A DNA stretch of 64,000 bases from Alteraurantiacibacter hainanensis (GTDB lineage Bacteria; Pseudomonadota; Alphaproteobacteria; Sphingomonadales; Sphingomonadaceae), in contig NZ_JAZAPB010000002.1 of assembly GCF_036321025.1 (NCBI RefSeq), forward strand, positions 1,488,001 to 1,552,000, given 5' to 3'. The notes beneath the pieces were generated by a model, which saw only the letters and a list, made by a program, of their open reading frames with translations, was not told where the DNA came from and searched no databases. Positions 8,258 to 16,551 of this stretch are shown here, one piece after another (position 1 is the stretch's first letter; the number at the start of each line of letters is the position of its first letter). Made by a program: the position numbers and the translations under genes.

Positions 8258-10486
8258 GTGACGGAAGAGCCACACCCCGAATCCGCGGAAAACGCCCACA
8301 AACGCTCGCGCTGGCTGCGCAGGGCGGCTGTGGCTTCGCGTCGGCTCAACCTCTTCCTGTGGCTGGAAATCATCTGTTACGGCGCGCTGGCGGTGATGCT
8401 GGTAACCGTCTGGCTCTCCCTCGCCGGACGCCCCGACGAAGGCGATCCGGTACCGAGCTGGCAGGCCGCCGCCCTGCTCGTGGGAACCCTGCTGCCCGCG
8501 CTCGGCCTGATAGTGCTGTGGGGCCGCCGTATCGCCAAGCGCAGGGCAGGGGGCACCACCGGGCGCCTGCACGTCAACCTCGTGTTCTTCTTCTCGCTGC
8601 TGGCAGCCATTCCCACGCTGTTCGTGGCGGTGTTCGCCTCCATCCTGTTCCAGTCGGGCGTGCAATTCTGGTTCAGCGACGATTCGCGCGGACTGCTGGA
8701 CAACGCCAACGAACTGGCGCGCAACTATTATGACGAGAACCAGCGTTTCGTGGCCGATAACACCCTCGCCATGGCAATCGACCTGCGGTTCTTCCTTCAG
8801 AGCATGGCCATCAACAGCCCCGAGTTCGTGGATCAGTATTTTCTGCAGGTCTACGGACGCGAGTTGAGCGAAAGCGCGATTCTCCAGGAGGCGCCCGACG
8901 GCGGGTTGCGGACAATCGCCATCGTCGACCCCGACGAGGACGCGGAGCGCCAACGTATCACCGAGGAAGGGCTCGCCATGTTGCGCGCCGGAGAATCGGT
9001 GATCGTCCAGGCCACGGAGGAGCGCACAGAGGCGGTTGTCCCGCTTAATGCGGAACTTGGCATCTACCTGTACGGATCGCGCGATTCCGACGCGGAGGCC
9101 CTGTCGCAATACCGCCGCGCCCAGAACGTGGTGGAAACCTACGAGGAACTGACCGAGCAGGCGCGCGTGCTGCAGCTGCAGTTCAATTTCGCTCTGTTCG
9201 GCGTCTCCCTGGCCCTCGTCGCGCTGGCGGTGTGGGCCGCGCTGCGCTTCGCCGACAGGCAGGTGAAACCGCTCGCGGAACTGGCCGATGCGGCGCAGGA
9301 AATCGGCGCGGGCAACTATGCCATGCGCGTTGCGGGACGCACGGGGCAGGACGAGATCGGCCTGCTCAATCGCGCCTTCAACCGCATGTCCGCGCAGATC
9401 GAGCGGCAGACCGATGCCTTGCTTGGCGCCAACCACCAGCTGGCAGAGCGCCGCGCCTTCATCGAGGCCGTGCTGCAATCGATCACGGCGGGTATCGTCT
9501 CGGTCGACGCCGATGGACGGATCCTGCTGATGAACAGCTCAGCCCAGCGCCTGCTGCTGGATCACGAAGGTCCGGTGCCCGTCGACATGCCGCTGGAGGA
9601 CGTCGCACCGCAGCTGGCGGAACTGGTGGAGCAAGGCGCGAAGAGCGAGATCATCCAGATCAGCCGTTCCGGCGAACTGCTGACGCTGGCCGTGCAACTG
9701 GCCCCGGCCACCGGAGGCCACGTGATCACCTTCGAGGACATCACCCGCCAGCTTCTCGACCAGCGGCAGGCGGCATGGTCGGACGTGGCGCGGCGCATCG
9801 CTCACGAGATCAAGAACCCGCTCACCCCCATCCAGCTGGCGACGGAGCGGCTCAAGCGCCGCTATTCGAAGCAGATCCAGCAGGACGTCGATCTCTTCGA
9901 CGAATTGACCGGCACGATCATCCGCCAGGTGGGAGACCTGCGCAAGATGGTGGACGAGTTCTCCAGCTTCGCGCGGTTGCCCAAGCCCGTTTTCCGTAGC
10001 GAGGATGCGGTGGACCTTGTGCGACAGGCGTTGTTCCTGCAGGAGGTCGCCCACCCGGAGATCACCTACGGGTTCACCGCCGACAAGGACATTCCGACTG
10101 TGGAATGTGACCGGCACCAGGTTGGCCAGGCCATGACCAACGTGCTGAAGAACGCCGCCGAAGCCGTTGACGCCCGCATCGCGGATGCCCCGGCCGACTG
10201 GCGCGGCCGGATCGACGTATCGATGACGCTGCTGGACGAGCACATCGAAATCGCGGTGAGCGACAATGGCGTGGGACTGCCGCAAGGCGGGGAAAACGTG
10301 ATCGAACCCTATGTCACCACGCGTGAGAAGGGCACGGGCCTGGGCCTCGCGATCGTGAAGAAGATCGTCGAGGAGCACGCGGGCGACCTCGAATTCGCAT
10401 CGCTGCCGGGAGGGGGGACGCGCGCCACGCTGCGTTTCGCGATCCATCCCGACAGGCCGGCGGAAAGCAGCGAGGCCGCCGAATGA
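8258..10486 (+). CDS. ntrY: Membrane sensor histidine kinase NtrY
   Basis: A 742-residue membrane-bound partner of NtrX. Three hydrophobic segments lie within about residues 30-140 and a further one near 308-327, enclosing a periplasmic sensor region. They are followed by HAMP (about 330-385), PAS (about 395-490), and the kinase core with His516 (R-R-I-A-H-E-I-K-N-P-L-T-P-I-Q), an N-box (L-K-N-A-A-E-A) and G-boxes (D-N-G-V-G-L and G-T-G-L-G-L-A-I). NtrYX systems sense redox or nitrogen cues and influence the envelope and respiration in alphaproteobacteria. The start is GTG 8258; the preceding 57 bases contain a repeat cluster. Confidence 0.94.
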   Translation: MTEEPHPESAENAHKRSRWLRRAAVASRRLNLFLWLEIICYGALAVMLVTVWLSLAGRPDEGDPVPSWQAAALLVGTLLPALGLIVLWGRRIAKRRAGGTTGRLHVNLVFFFSLLAAIPTLFVAVFASILFQSGVQFWFSDDSRGLLDNANELARNYYDENQRFVADNTLAMAIDLRFFLQSMAINSPEFVDQYFLQVYGRELSESAILQEAPDGGLRTIAIVDPDEDAERQRITEEGLAMLRAGESVIVQATEERTEAVVPLNAELGIYLYGSRDSDAEALSQYRRAQNVVETYEELTEQARVLQLQFNFALFGVSLALVALAVWAALRFADRQVKPLAELADAAQEIGAGNYAMRVAGRTGQDEIGLLNRAFNRMSAQIERQTDALLGANHQLAERRAFIEAVLQSITAGIVSVDADGRILLMNSSAQRLLLDHEGPVPVDMPLEDVAPQLAELVEQGAKSEIIQISRSGELLTLAVQLAPATGGHVITFEDITRQLLDQRQAAWSDVARRIAHEIKNPLTPIQLATERLKRRYSKQIQQDVDLFDELTGTIIRQVGDLRKMVDEFSSFARLPKPVFRSEDAVDLVRQALFLQEVAHPEITYGFTADKDIPTVECDRHQVGQAMTNVLKNAAEAVDARIADAPADWRGRIDVSMTLLDEHIEIAVSDNGVGLPQGGENVIEPYVTTREKGTGLGLAIVKKIVEEHAGDLEFASLPGGGTRATLRFAIHPDRPAESSEAAE

Positions 10487-10506
10487 ATTTTGCAGGAGAG
10501 CACTGA

Positions 10507-11892
10507 ATGGCACTCGATATCCTAGTGGTCGACGACGAACGCGACATTCGCAATCTCGTCGCCGGCGTCCTGAGCGACGAAGGTTACGACTGCCGAACCG
10601 CGGGCGACAGCGATCGCGCGCTGGCTATGATCGACGAACGCCGTCCCAGCCTGGTGCTGCTGGACGTCTGGCTGCACGGCAGCCCCATGGACGGGCTCGA
10701 GGTGCTCGATGCGATCAAGGCGCGCGAGCCCGGTCTGCCGGTCATCATCTTTTCCGGTCACGGCAACGTGGATACCGCCGTTTCCGCCGTCAGCCGCGGG
10801 GCGATGGATTTCATCGAGAAGCCCTTCGAAGCCGAAAAGCTGCTGCATCTGGTGGAGCGCGCGACCGAGACCCAGCGTCTGCGCCGCGAGAACGAACGGC
10901 TGCGCGAGGGCATGGCTTCTCCCGACGAGTTCACCGGCAACTCCAGCGTCATCAACACGGTGCGCGCAACGCTGAAGCGTGTCTCCAACACGGGCAGCCG
11001 CGTGCTGGTGAGCGGCCCAGCCGGTGCCGGCAAGGAAGTGGCGGCTCGCCTGCTGCACGCCTGGAGCCCGCGCGCCGACAAGGCATTCGTAACCGTCAAT
11101 TCCGCACGCATCACGCCCGAGCGTTTCGAACACGAACTGTTTGGCGAGGAAGCGGAGGGCAAGCTGGTGCGCGCGGGTCTGCTGGAACTGGCCGACGGCG
11201 GCACGCTCTACCTCGACGAGGTGGCAGACATGCCCGAAAGCACCCAGGCCCGCATCCTGCGCGTGCTGACAGACCAGAGCTTCGTGCGCGTCGGCGGCAA
11301 CCGCCAGGTCGGTGTGGATGTTCGCGTCGTGTCCTCCACCGCGCGGGACCTGCTCAAGGAAATCGAGGAAAAGCGGTTCCGCGAGGACCTGTTCTACCGT
11401 CTGAACGTCGTCCCCATCGAGATACCGCCTCTCGCGGACCGGCGTGACGATATTCCCGCCCTGGCCGATCATTTCTTCACGCGATACGCCCGCGAACAGG
11501 GCCTGGAACCGCCCACCATCGCGCCCGAGGCCGTTGCCGCGATGCAGGCCTACGATTGGCCGGGCAACGTCCGCCAGCTGCGCAATGTCATCGAACGCAC
11601 GGTTATCCTCGCCCCGCGCGAGGATTTCGAGACGATCACGCCGGACATGCTGCCGTCGGAAATCACCGGGGGATCTTCGGAAAATGGTGGCGGGATCTCG
11701 TCCTTGATGGGCGTTCCGCTGCGCGAAGCGCGCGAAAGTTTCGAGCGCGAATACCTGCGTATCCAGATCCGTCGCTTCTCCGGCAATATTTCGAAAACCG
11801 CCGGTTTTATCGGCATGGAACGTTCGGCGCTCCACCGGAAGTTGAAACTGCTTGGCATGAACGAGCGGAACAACGACGACGACAGCGACTAG
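10507..11892 (+). CDS. ntrX: Response regulator NtrX, AAA+ domain without GAFTGA
   Basis: A 461-residue partner of NtrY, starting after a CAGGAGA ribosome-binding site. Domains: receiver (1-120, Asp53 in L-L-D-V-W), AAA+ (about 140-375) and a Fis-type helix-turn-helix near the C-terminus (K-T-A-G-F-I-G-M-E-R-S-A-L-H-R-K). Where NtrC has G-A-F-T-G-A, this protein reads E-A-E-G-K-L-V-R-A-G, so the sigma54-contact loop is missing; Walker A (G-P-A-G-A-G-K-E) and Walker B (L-Y-L-D-E-V) persist. It is therefore probably a sigma70-type regulator acting by DNA binding. Confidence 0.94.
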   Translation: MALDILVVDDERDIRNLVAGVLSDEGYDCRTAGDSDRALAMIDERRPSLVLLDVWLHGSPMDGLEVLDAIKAREPGLPVIIFSGHGNVDTAVSAVSRGAMDFIEKPFEAEKLLHLVERATETQRLRRENERLREGMASPDEFTGNSSVINTVRATLKRVSNTGSRVLVSGPAGAGKEVAARLLHAWSPRADKAFVTVNSARITPERFEHELFGEEAEGKLVRAGLLELADGGTLYLDEVADMPESTQARILRVLTDQSFVRVGGNRQVGVDVRVVSSTARDLLKEIEEKRFREDLFYRLNVVPIEIPPLADRRDDIPALADHFFTRYAREQGLEPPTIAPEAVAAMQAYDWPGNVRQLRNVIERTVILAPREDFETITPDMLPSEITGGSSENGGGISSLMGVPLREARESFEREYLRIQIRRFSGNISKTAGFIGMERSALHRKLKLLGMNERNNDDDSD

Positions 11893-12042
11893 GACTTAAG
11901 TCCATCTACGGAACTATTTGCTCCGGGCGGGTTTCTGAATATACGCTGCATCGCACAATGTTGCGCTCGGTGAGTCTCGTGCCTGACACGGGACGCCGCC
12001 AGATTGCGGGCCAGTCCCGCCAAGAATGATGGAGTCAGAAGA

Positions 12043-12633
12043 GTGGCCAAGGGTACGCTTTCCCCCCGATCAAAGCCCGCACCGCCCCCGGAGGAGCCCG
12101 GCGCGAAGCCGCCCAGCGGCGCGAAGGGCGGCAACCACAAGACCGGCAATCTTCAGGATGTATTCCTGAACCACCTCCGGCGCGAAAAGACCCCTGTCAC
12201 CATGTTCCTGGTAAAAGGCGTGAAGCTTCAGGGCATTGTTACCTGGTTCGACAATTTTTCCATCCTGTTGCGGCGCGATGGCCAGTCGCAACTGGTCTAC
12301 AAGCACGCCATTTCCACCATCATGCCGGGGCAGCCGGTCGATGCCGAACAATTCGGCGGCGGCCCGGACGGCGCGCGCAAGATGCGCCTGCTGCAGGACA
12401 TATTCCTCACTCGCGTCCGCGACGCCGGAGTGCAGGTGACGATGTTCCTGGTAAACGGAGTGATGCTCCAGGGACGCATCGCCAGCTTCGATCTGTTCTG
12501 CATGCTGCTCGAACGTGACGGATACGTCCAGCTAGCCTACAAGCATGCCGTGTCCACGATCCAGCCGGACAGGCCCGTAGACCTGACCGACGAGGATCTG
12601 GGCGAGGATGGCGATGAAGGCGACGACGACTGA
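12043..12633 (+). CDS. hfq: Tandem (double-domain) RNA chaperone Hfq
   Basis: A 196-residue protein with two complete Sm-like Hfq domains, about twice normal length. Domain 1 (36-97) is canonical: Gln38, R-R-E-K rim patch, V-K-L-Q-G, F-D-N-F and Y-K-H-A-I-S-T. Domain 2 (116-177) keeps Gln118, F-D-L-F and Y-K-H-A-V-S-T but has V-R-D-A-G in place of the rim arginines and V-M-L-Q-G in place of V-K-L-Q-G. A Pro/Lys-rich leader and an acidic tail (E-D-G-D-E-G-D-D-D) flank them. GTG 12043 follows a GGAG; upstream in-frame starts are weaker. Hfq pairs small RNAs with mRNAs, and its position after ntrX and before hflX is typical. Confidence 0.95.
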   Translation: MAKGTLSPRSKPAPPPEEPGAKPPSGAKGGNHKTGNLQDVFLNHLRREKTPVTMFLVKGVKLQGIVTWFDNFSILLRRDGQSQLVYKHAISTIMPGQPVDAEQFGGGPDGARKMRLLQDIFLTRVRDAGVQVTMFLVNGVMLQGRIASFDLFCMLLERDGYVQLAYKHAVSTIQPDRPVDLTDEDLGEDGDEGDDD

Positions 12634-12683
12634 TAGTTGACGATGATATCGAAGGCGAAGTCACCCGCGGTGCGCGGGCCCTA

Positions 12684-13952
12684 GTGGTGTGCCCAGACAT
12701 ACGCAGCCAGCGCCGGGACGATGATCCCGATGCCCGACTGGAGGAGGCGAAGGGTCTGGCGATGGCGATCGGCATCATCGTTGCCGAAGCCTTCATTATC
12801 CCTGTGCGCGACGTTCGCCCGAATACGCTGTTCGGGGAAGGGCAGGTCCAGCGCATAGCCAGCGATTGCGAGTTGCACGAGGCCGAACTGGTCATCGTGG
12901 ACGGAGCGCTGTCTCCCATCCAGCAGCGCAACCTGGAAGAGAAGATCGGCCGCAAGGTCATCGACCGCACGGGCCTGATCCTCGAAATCTTCGGCGAACG
13001 CGCTGCAACGGCGGAAGGTCGTCTCCAGGTCGAGCTGGCCCACCTCGATTACCAGGCCAGCCGCCTCGTGCGCAGCTGGACTCACCTGGAGCGACAGAGG
13101 GGTGGCTACGGCTTTCTCGGTGGTCCCGGCGAAACGCAGATCGAGGCCGACCGTCGCCTGATCCGCGACCGCATGGCCAAGCTGCGCCGCGAACTGGAAC
13201 AGGTCCGCAAGACGCGTGAATTGCATCGCAAGCGGCGGGGAAGGGCGCCCTGGCCCGTCATCGCGCTGGTCGGATACACCAACGCAGGCAAGTCCACGCT
13301 CTTCAACCGGATGACCGGTTCGGACGTGATGGCCGAAGACCTGCTGTTCGCCACGCTCGATCCCACCATGCGCGCGATTTCCCTGCCGGGCGTCGAAAAG
13401 GCCATCCTGTCCGACACGGTGGGTTTCATTTCCGATCTGCCGACCCAGCTCGTCGCTGCCTTCCGCGCCACGCTGGAGGAAGTGACCGCCGCAGACATCG
13501 TGCTGCACGTGCGCGACATCGCCAATCCGGACAGCGCCTCTCAGAAGAAGCAGGTGCTGCAGGTGCTTGCCGATCTCGGCGTCGTTTCGGAAGAGGACGA
13601 CGAGGATCAGGTGCCGCTGATCGAAGTGTGGAACAAGTGGGACCTGCTGGACGAAGACGCGCGCGAGGAATTGTCGGCCCTCGCAGAGAACGACGAGGAT
13701 ATCGTGGCGATCTCGGCGATCACCGGCCACGGCGTCGATGCACTGCGGGAAAGGCTCGGCGCGGTGCTGACCGAAGGTGCACGGCTGCATGCACTGGATA
13801 TTCCCGCTGCCGACGGTGCACGCATCGCCTGGCTGCACGCGCACGGCGAAGTGATGTCGGACAAGGATGCGGGGCAGGGTGAGGGCGGCCCCATGCGGCG
13901 GATCGAGGTCCGGCTGACCGAGAAGGAATTGGGCAGGTTCGAGTCGCTCTAG
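12684..13952 (+). CDS. hflX: GTPase HflX (start uncertain, possible frame break)
   Basis: A ribosome-associated GTPase that splits stalled or stressed ribosomes. It has the HflX N-terminal domain with G-G-x-G (G-F-L-G-G-P-G-E-T-Q near residue 150) and a GTPase domain with G1 G-Y-T-N-A-G-K-S-T, G3 D-T-V-G-F-I and G4 N-K-W-D. The first standard in-frame start is GTG 12684, giving 422 residues, but the in-frame codons before it (D-D-I-E-G-E-V-T-R-G-A-R-A-L) look like real HflX sequence. An ATG at 12614, overlapping the end of hfq, encodes a plausible leader one base out of frame. See the finding on this region. The stop shares CTAG with convergent mazG. Confidence 0.9.
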   Translation: MVCPDIRSQRRDDDPDARLEEAKGLAMAIGIIVAEAFIIPVRDVRPNTLFGEGQVQRIASDCELHEAELVIVDGALSPIQQRNLEEKIGRKVIDRTGLILEIFGERAATAEGRLQVELAHLDYQASRLVRSWTHLERQRGGYGFLGGPGETQIEADRRLIRDRMAKLRRELEQVRKTRELHRKRRGRAPWPVIALVGYTNAGKSTLFNRMTGSDVMAEDLLFATLDPTMRAISLPGVEKAILSDTVGFISDLPTQLVAAFRATLEEVTAADIVLHVRDIANPDSASQKKQVLQVLADLGVVSEEDDEDQVPLIEVWNKWDLLDEDAREELSALAENDEDIVAISAITGHGVDALRERLGAVLTEGARLHALDIPAADGARIAWLHAHGEVMSDKDAGQGEGGPMRRIEVRLTEKELGRFESL

Positions 13953-14713
13953 GCGTCGCCGTCCCGCTCCATCCGCTTCACTTCTTGCCAAAGGGCTTCC
14001 TGACCATCGAGATCGCGCTGCGCGAAATCGCCCGCGGCGAGCTTCTCCATGGCACGATAACGCCGCTCGAATTTCGCATTGGCGGCTCTCAGCGCGTCTT
14101 CCGCGCCTATACCGTATGATCGGACCAGGTTTACCGCCGCGAACAGCAGGTCGCCGGCTTCTTCCGCGCGGTCTTCGTCACCGGCTTCCCGAAGTTCGGC
14201 GATCTCTTCAGCCAGCTTGGCGGCCGGTCCTTCGTGATCGGGCCAGTCGAACCCATCGCGTGCTGCGCGTTTCTGCAGCTTTTCGGTGCGAAGCAAGGCC
14301 GGCAAGGCGCGTGCCACGCCGTCCATCGTGCTGTCGGAACCGCCTTCGACGCGTTCCGCAGCCTTGATGTCTTCCCAGCGCGTGGAATCCATGACGCCGC
14401 CTTCGTCGCCGAAGATGTGCGGATGGCGCGCTTCCATCTTGTCCGAGATGGAACGGGCGACGTCCTCGAAATCGAAGTGACCGGCTTCCTCGGCCATCCG
14501 CGCGTGGAAGACGACCTGCAACAGCAGGTCACCCAGTTCGCCGCGGAGGTCGTGCATATCCTCACGCTCGATGGCGTCGGCCACTTCGTAGGCTTCCTCG
14601 ATCGTGTACGGCGCGATTGTCGCGAACGTCTGCGCGACATCCCATTCGCAACCGTGCTGCGGATCGCGAAGACGGGCCATGATCGAGAGGAGGCGGGAAA
14701 GCTGATCGGACAT
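13949..14713 (-). CDS. mazG: Nucleoside triphosphate pyrophosphohydrolase MazG
   Basis: A 254-residue all-alpha NTP pyrophosphatase that degrades non-canonical or excess nucleotides and can lower ppGpp. Two MazG domains are visible. The first has the E-E-x-x-E...E-x-x-D pattern (T-I-E-E-A-Y-E-V and G-E-L-G-D-L-L-L-Q-V) and is followed by the family motif R-H-P-H-I-F-G-D. The second has E-E-I-A-E-L and E-E-A-G-D-L-L-F. ATG 14713 is preferred over the TTG at 14728. It is the last gene of a long minus-strand run, and its stop shares CTAG with hflX. An AT-rich palindrome lies 28 bases upstream. Confidence 0.94.
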   Translation of the reverse strand: MSDQLSRLLSIMARLRDPQHGCEWDVAQTFATIAPYTIEEAYEVADAIEREDMHDLRGELGDLLLQVVFHARMAEEAGHFDFEDVARSISDKMEARHPHIFGDEGGVMDSTRWEDIKAAERVEGGSDSTMDGVARALPALLRTEKLQKRAARDGFDWPDHEGPAAKLAEEIAELREAGDEDRAEEAGDLLFAAVNLVRSYGIGAEDALRAANAKFERRYRAMEKLAAGDFAQRDLDGQEALWQEVKRMERDGDA

Positions 14714-14740
14714 GGGGTCTCGGTGCAATAGCTAAGAATG

Positions 14741-14754
14741 ATAATATATATTAT
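14741..14754. promoter_or_regulatory. Perfect 14-bp AT-only palindrome upstream of mazG
   Basis: ATAATATATATTAT is a perfect palindrome in an otherwise GC-rich genome, 28 bases upstream of the mazG ATG and 57 bases after the stop of the 55-residue membrane protein gene. It may be an operator or a promoter -10 region for mazG. No good -35 could be matched with confidence. Confidence 0.45.
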
Positions 14755-14810
14755 GTTAAATATCGAGAGTGCCTGGATTGGTGGTTAGCCAAGGGTCCAC
14801 ATCGCCCCGC

Positions 14811-14978
14811 TCACATCAATAGCGAAAACAGCAGCGCGATGCCCGTGAAGATGCACCCCCATATCAGGATCATCCGGATCGTTTTCGACGTATCTACCTG
14901 ATGCGATCGGTAAGCGCCCAGCGCCAGGATCAGCCAGCCAAGCAAGGCGATGATCGATACGATCGAAATCTCGTTCAT
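14811..14978 (-). CDS. Small two-helix membrane protein (55 residues)
   Basis: A 55-residue ORF whose ATG overlaps the stop of the preceding metallo-hydrolase gene by four bases (ATGA), which strongly suggests translational coupling. It has two hydrophobic segments (about residues 5-21 and 36-54) joined by a short polar loop (Y-R-S-H-Q-V-D-T-S-K-T), so both termini probably lie on the same side of the inner membrane. No catalytic motif is present and I do not recognise a named family. Its place in the metG-tatD-hydrolase run suggests constitutive expression. Confidence 0.75.
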   Translation of the reverse strand: MNEISIVSIIALLGWLILALGAYRSHQVDTSKTIRMILIWGCIFTGIALLFSLLM

Positions 14979-15742
14979 GCCGTCAATTCCATGCCGTCAT
15001 AACCTACCAGCACATTAGCGGGTACTTCGGCGCTGAGTTCGGCGTAATCCATGCTCTTGTCGAGGTGCGACAGCACCGTTCGCCTTGCGCCGGTTCGCTC
15101 GGCCAGTTCCAGCGCCATGGCCAGGCTGGCATGCGTCGGATGCGGTTCGCGGCGCAGGCAATCGGTGACAAGAATATCGACGCCCTCGAAAAGGCTCACC
15201 ATGTCGTCGACAATCTCCGCGAAGTCCGTCGCATAACCTATTGATTTACCGTCAGCTTCGAAGCGATATGCCGTACTCGTCATCGGTCCGTGCGGCATTT
15301 CCACGGTATCGACCCCGAAGCCTGCGTGGATACGCAGCGAGTCCAGCGATTTCAGTTCCACGATCGTCGGATAGCCGTATTGTCCGGCGAAGACATATCC
15401 GAACCGGTTGCGCAGCCTTCGGCACGTCTCGGCGGATGCGAAACCGGCAATCGGGCCGCCGCGGCCGAAACGCAGCGGGCGCAGGTCGTCGATACCGTGG
15501 CAGTGATCGGCATGGTCGTGCGTCCAGAAAACGCCGTCCACCTTGTCGATACCGTTGGTCAGCAACTGGTTGCGCAGGTCCGGCGAAGTATCGACGAGCA
15601 GCCTCGAGCCTTCATCGCTTTCCACGATGATGGAAACGCGGCTGCGCCTGTTCCTGGGCTCGTTCGGGTCGCATTCGCCCCAGTCATTTCCGATGCGCGG
15701 AACGCCGGTCGAAGTACCGCATCCGAGCACAAGCAGTTTCAC
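14975..15742 (-). CDS. MBL-fold metallo-hydrolase (PhnP/RNase Z-like)
   Basis: A 255-residue metallo-beta-lactamase-fold hydrolase. It begins L-V-L-G-C-G-T-S-T-G-V-P-R and has the metal site H-D-H-A-D-H at residues 75-80, as in phosphodiesterases of the PhnP group. No signal peptide is seen. In alphaproteobacteria a homologue commonly sits directly after tatD, as here. The GTG start at 15742 overlaps the tatD stop (GTGA). Exact substrate unknown; a cyclic phosphate or nucleotide phosphodiester is plausible from the family, not shown by this sequence. Confidence 0.88.
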   Translation of the reverse strand: MKLLVLGCGTSTGVPRIGNDWGECDPNEPRNRRSRVSIIVESDEGSRLLVDTSPDLRNQLLTNGIDKVDGVFWTHDHADHCHGIDDLRPLRFGRGGPIAGFASAETCRRLRNRFGYVFAGQYGYPTIVELKSLDSLRIHAGFGVDTVEMPHGPMTSTAYRFEADGKSIGYATDFAEIVDDMVSLFEGVDILVTDCLRREPHPTHASLAMALELAERTGARRTVLSHLDKSMDYAELSAEVPANVLVGYDGMELTA

Positions 15743-16551
15743 GAGGGCGCCTCGATCCCGTTTTCCTTGGCTTTCGTGAACAAATTGAAGAAATTACGTG
15801 AAGTCGTTGCCGCCAGTTCTTCGGTCTCGACGCCGCGAAGCTCGGCGACGAATTCGGCGGTGTGGCGCACGAAAGCAGGCTCGCAGGTCTTCCCGCGATG
15901 CGGAACCGGCGCGAGAAACGGGCTGTCGGTTTCGACCAGCAGCCGATCGTCGGGCACCTGCCGGGCGAACTCCTGGAGATCCTTCGCATTCTTGAAGGTC
16001 ACGATGCCCGACAGCGAGATCGTCAGACCCAGATCGAGCACCTTTCGTCCGAAATCGGCGCTGGCGGTGAAGCAATGGATGAGTGCCGGGAAGGCGCCCT
16101 TCCCCATTTCATCGGCCAGTATCTCCGCGGTGTCGTCTTCCGCGTCGCGGGTGTGGATCACCAGCGGCAGACCGGTTTCGCGCGCGACATCGATGTGCAT
16201 GCGGAACAGGTCGCGCTGCACCGCGCGGTCAGACTTGTCGTAGTAATAGTCCAGGCCGCTCTCGCCGATGCCGATCACGCGCGGGTGATCGGTCGCCCTG
16301 CGAAGGACCTGTCGCCCCAGATCGGCGTGCTGGTCGGCCTCGTGGGGATGGATGCCGACAGTCGCCCAGACGTCGCTCTCGCGCTCCGCCGTGGCGACCA
16401 CATCGCGCCATTCGCGTTCCCGCGTCGAGATATTGAGGAAGCCGGTCACACCGGCCTCGCGGGCGTTGGCGAGTACCTCTGCCTGCCGCTCGGCAAGCCC
16501 CTCGTAATTCAGGTGGCAATGGCTGTCGATCAGGAACGCCTGCATGGTCAC
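15739..16551 (-). CDS. tatD: TatD-family metal-dependent deoxyribonuclease
   Basis: A TIM-barrel hydrolase with the family motifs: L-I-D-S-H-C-H-L at the N-terminus (metal-binding H-x-H), G-I-G-E-S-G-L-D-Y-Y-Y, V-I-H-T-R-D-A-E, and V-E-T-D-S-P-F-L-A-P near the end. TatD proteins act as 3'-5' DNA exonucleases or repair nucleases; the precise role of the YcfH subgroup is open. GTG 16551 has the best-spaced ribosome-binding site (GGGGAG) and overlaps the metG stop. ATG 16545, two codons later, is an alternative that starts closer to the conserved motif. Confidence 0.92.
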   Translation of the reverse strand: MTMQAFLIDSHCHLNYEGLAERQAEVLANAREAGVTGFLNISTREREWRDVVATAERESDVWATVGIHPHEADQHADLGRQVLRRATDHPRVIGIGESGLDYYYDKSDRAVQRDLFRMHIDVARETGLPLVIHTRDAEDDTAEILADEMGKGAFPALIHCFTASADFGRKVLDLGLTISLSGIVTFKNAKDLQEFARQVPDDRLLVETDSPFLAPVPHRGKTCEPAFVRHTAEFVAELRGVETEELAATTSRNFFNLFTKAKENGIEAPS

